This document shows positions 62,931 to 64,000 of a DNA stretch of 64,000 bases, piece by piece. The DNA is from Larkinella rosea. Its GTDB lineage: Bacteria > Bacteroidota > Bacteroidia > Cytophagales > Spirosomataceae. A program made the position numbers and the translations under genes. Position 1 is the stretch's first letter; each line of letters starts with the position of its first letter. Below the pieces are notes generated by a model. It worked only from the letters and a program-made list of their open reading frames with translations, did no database searches and was not told the origin of the DNA. The stretch covers positions 310,001-374,000 of the forward strand of contig NZ_RQJO01000015.1 in NCBI RefSeq assembly GCF_003858635.1, given 5' to 3'.

Positions 62931-64000
62931 ATGCCGCAATCGACTAATAATTCCGTTATCCGACAATTACAGATTGTCTTTTCCTTTTCCATATTGTTGC
63001 TGTTGCTCAGTTTGGTGGCTTCTTTTTACAGCACCCAGAAACTGATCAGCAATTCTCAGTTAGTAAATCATACCAATCAGGTATTGATCGAAGCGGAGAA
63101 CATTATATCGTATGTCAAAGATGCAGAAACCGGCCAGCGTGGATTTATCATTACGCTCGATCCGCTTTTCCTACAGCCTTATAATGGGGCCTATGAAAAA
63201 GTACAGGCCAGTTATAATTCCGTCAGAAATATGACAGCTGATAATCGCATTCAGCAAAAGAGCCTTTCGGAAGCCAAGACATTATTTGATGCGAAGTTTG
63301 TCCAGATGCAACGCATTATCGACATGGCAAAACGAAATAAGTACTTTGTCAATGATACGATTTCGCGGCAGAGTGAAATGATACGGGGAAAGAAGATTAT
63401 GGACGATCTTCGATCCTTGATCAACCAAATTAAAATGGATGAAAATGCCTTACTGAACAGGCGGATTGAGCAGCAGCAAATTTACATTACGTATACGCCC
63501 TATCTGCTCGTTATAGCAGCATTTATATCGGTATTGATTACCGCCAGCGCTTATTTACGGATTAAAAAAGACCTCGACGATCGACTTGCCAAGCAAAAAT
63601 TAGCCGAAGAAAAATACCGCGAAACCGCTGCAAGAATTACCGTCATGGAGGACATAACGTCCGACATTGCCGAAGGAAATTACGCCATCCGAAGTGAAGA
63701 TAACAAAGACGATGAACTGGGTCGAATTGCCCGGGCATTGAACACGATGGCGACGTCGCTGGAAACCACTTTTACCGATTTAAATAATAAAAACTGGCTG
63801 CAAACCGGCACGGTTAACTTAAACGAAGCCATTCGGGGGGAGCGGGATCTGGAAAAACTCGCCGACAACCTGATTGAGACGTTAACCAGTTACATCAATG
63901 CGCCTTTGGGAACGGTTTACATTATCGATAGCGATTCGAGTTTTAAACTGGCGGGAAGTTATGCAGCAACCGACGCACCGACTACGGTTAAAATCGGCGA
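62931..64000 (+). CDS. CHASE3-HAMP-GAF sensor protein, 3' end cut by window
   Basis: Open frame from the ATG at 62931 to the window edge, 356 residues. TM1 (about 16-35, IVFSFSILLLLLSLVASF), periplasmic CHASE3 domain with ETGQRGFIITLDPLFL (about 66-81), TM2 (about 187-205), HAMP-like linker (about 205-275, EGNYAIRSEDNKDDELGRIARAL split across it), then the start of a GAF domain (LADNLIETLTSYINAPLGTVYIID). Probably the N-terminal part of a histidine kinase, possibly a large hybrid. The adjacent receiver-kinase may pass signal to or from it. Confidence 0.88.
   Translation, partial: MPQSTNNSVIRQLQIVFSFSILLLLLSLVASFYSTQKLISNSQLVNHTNQVLIEAENIISYVKDAETGQRGFIITLDPLFLQPYNGAYEKVQASYNSVRNMTADNRIQQKSLSEAKTLFDAKFVQMQRIIDMAKRNKYFVNDTISRQSEMIRGKKIMDDLRSLINQIKMDENALLNRRIEQQQIYITYTPYLLVIAAFISVLITASAYLRIKKDLDDRLAKQKLAEEKYRETAARITVMEDITSDIAEGNYAIRSEDNKDDELGRIARALNTMATSLETTFTDLNNKNWLQTGTVNLNEAIRGERDLEKLADNLIETLTSYINAPLGTVYIIDSDSSFKLAGSYAATDAPTTVKIG

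Overview
The window reads as chromosomal DNA of a Bacteroidota bacterium, most likely Cytophagales (Spirosoma/Larkinella-like; an inference from gene content and order, not from a database search). Supporting signs are a type IX secretion C-terminal sorting domain, a bacterial geranylgeranylglyceryl-phosphate synthase, a cysteine-poor DksA-like protein, DUF5618 proteins, several TAnnTTTG-type -7 promoter elements and weak Shine-Dalgarno signals. There is no phage, IS element, CRISPR array, rRNA or tRNA that I can support. About 63 protein genes are present, densely packed on both strands.

Layout. 1-6.8 kb: partial DAPG-hydrolase-like gene, Crp/Fnr-type regulator, katG, then an XRE-S24 (LexA/UmuD-like) regulator divergent from a Y-family polymerase with a palindrome between them, and a periplasmic thioredoxin. 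7-8.2 kb: transglutaminase and mscL. 8.3-17.3 kb: the distal half of the division/cell-wall cluster (murD-ftsW-murG-murC-ftsQ-ftsA-ftsZ). 17.3-25.5 kb: FMN reductase, AlkD-like glycosylase, accD in a tight operon with a DUF4160/DUF2442 pair and a radical SAM protein, a T9SS-sorted protein, an enoyl-CoA hydratase, DUF5618, an NTF2-like protein and xylA. 25.7-31.9 kb: an ion-transport block (DUF389, CPA1 antiporter, ClC) and a TPR protein whose leader carries 11-bp-phased direct repeats. 32-37.8 kb: minus-strand lipid operon yceD-rpmF-plsX-fabH-efp-accB-accC. 37.8-48.8 kb: membrane glycosyltransferases, PAP2 phosphatase, TrpD2-like protein, Mog, hydrolases, CPBP protein, SDR, polysaccharide deacetylase and DMT transporter. 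48.8-53.4 kb: an acyl-CoA dehydrogenase/kinase pair resembling a split ACAD10/11, a quinone oxidoreductase and a second acyl-CoA dehydrogenase. 53.5-64 kb: AraC regulator, GGGP synthase with small envelope proteins and a DksA-like protein, glutamate dehydrogenase, phosphatidylserine decarboxylase, a DUF5618 pseudogene, an amidohydrolase and two sensor kinases (the last cut by the window end).

Most genes are housekeeping: peptidoglycan synthesis and division, fatty-acid initiation, acyl-CoA breakdown and ion balance. The least explained structure is between genes. At least seven spacers, most of them inside the dcw and lipid operons, consist of long imperfect inverted repeats built from short, locally repeated words. 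The word differs at every site, so this is a shared architecture and not one dispersed repeat family. Other points worth attention are palindromic operator candidates at 4663-4678 and 44936-44961, a PmrA/OmpR-like direct-repeat box at 30075-30103, a doubly broken DUF5618 copy, and a multibranch inverted repeat at 52066-52179.
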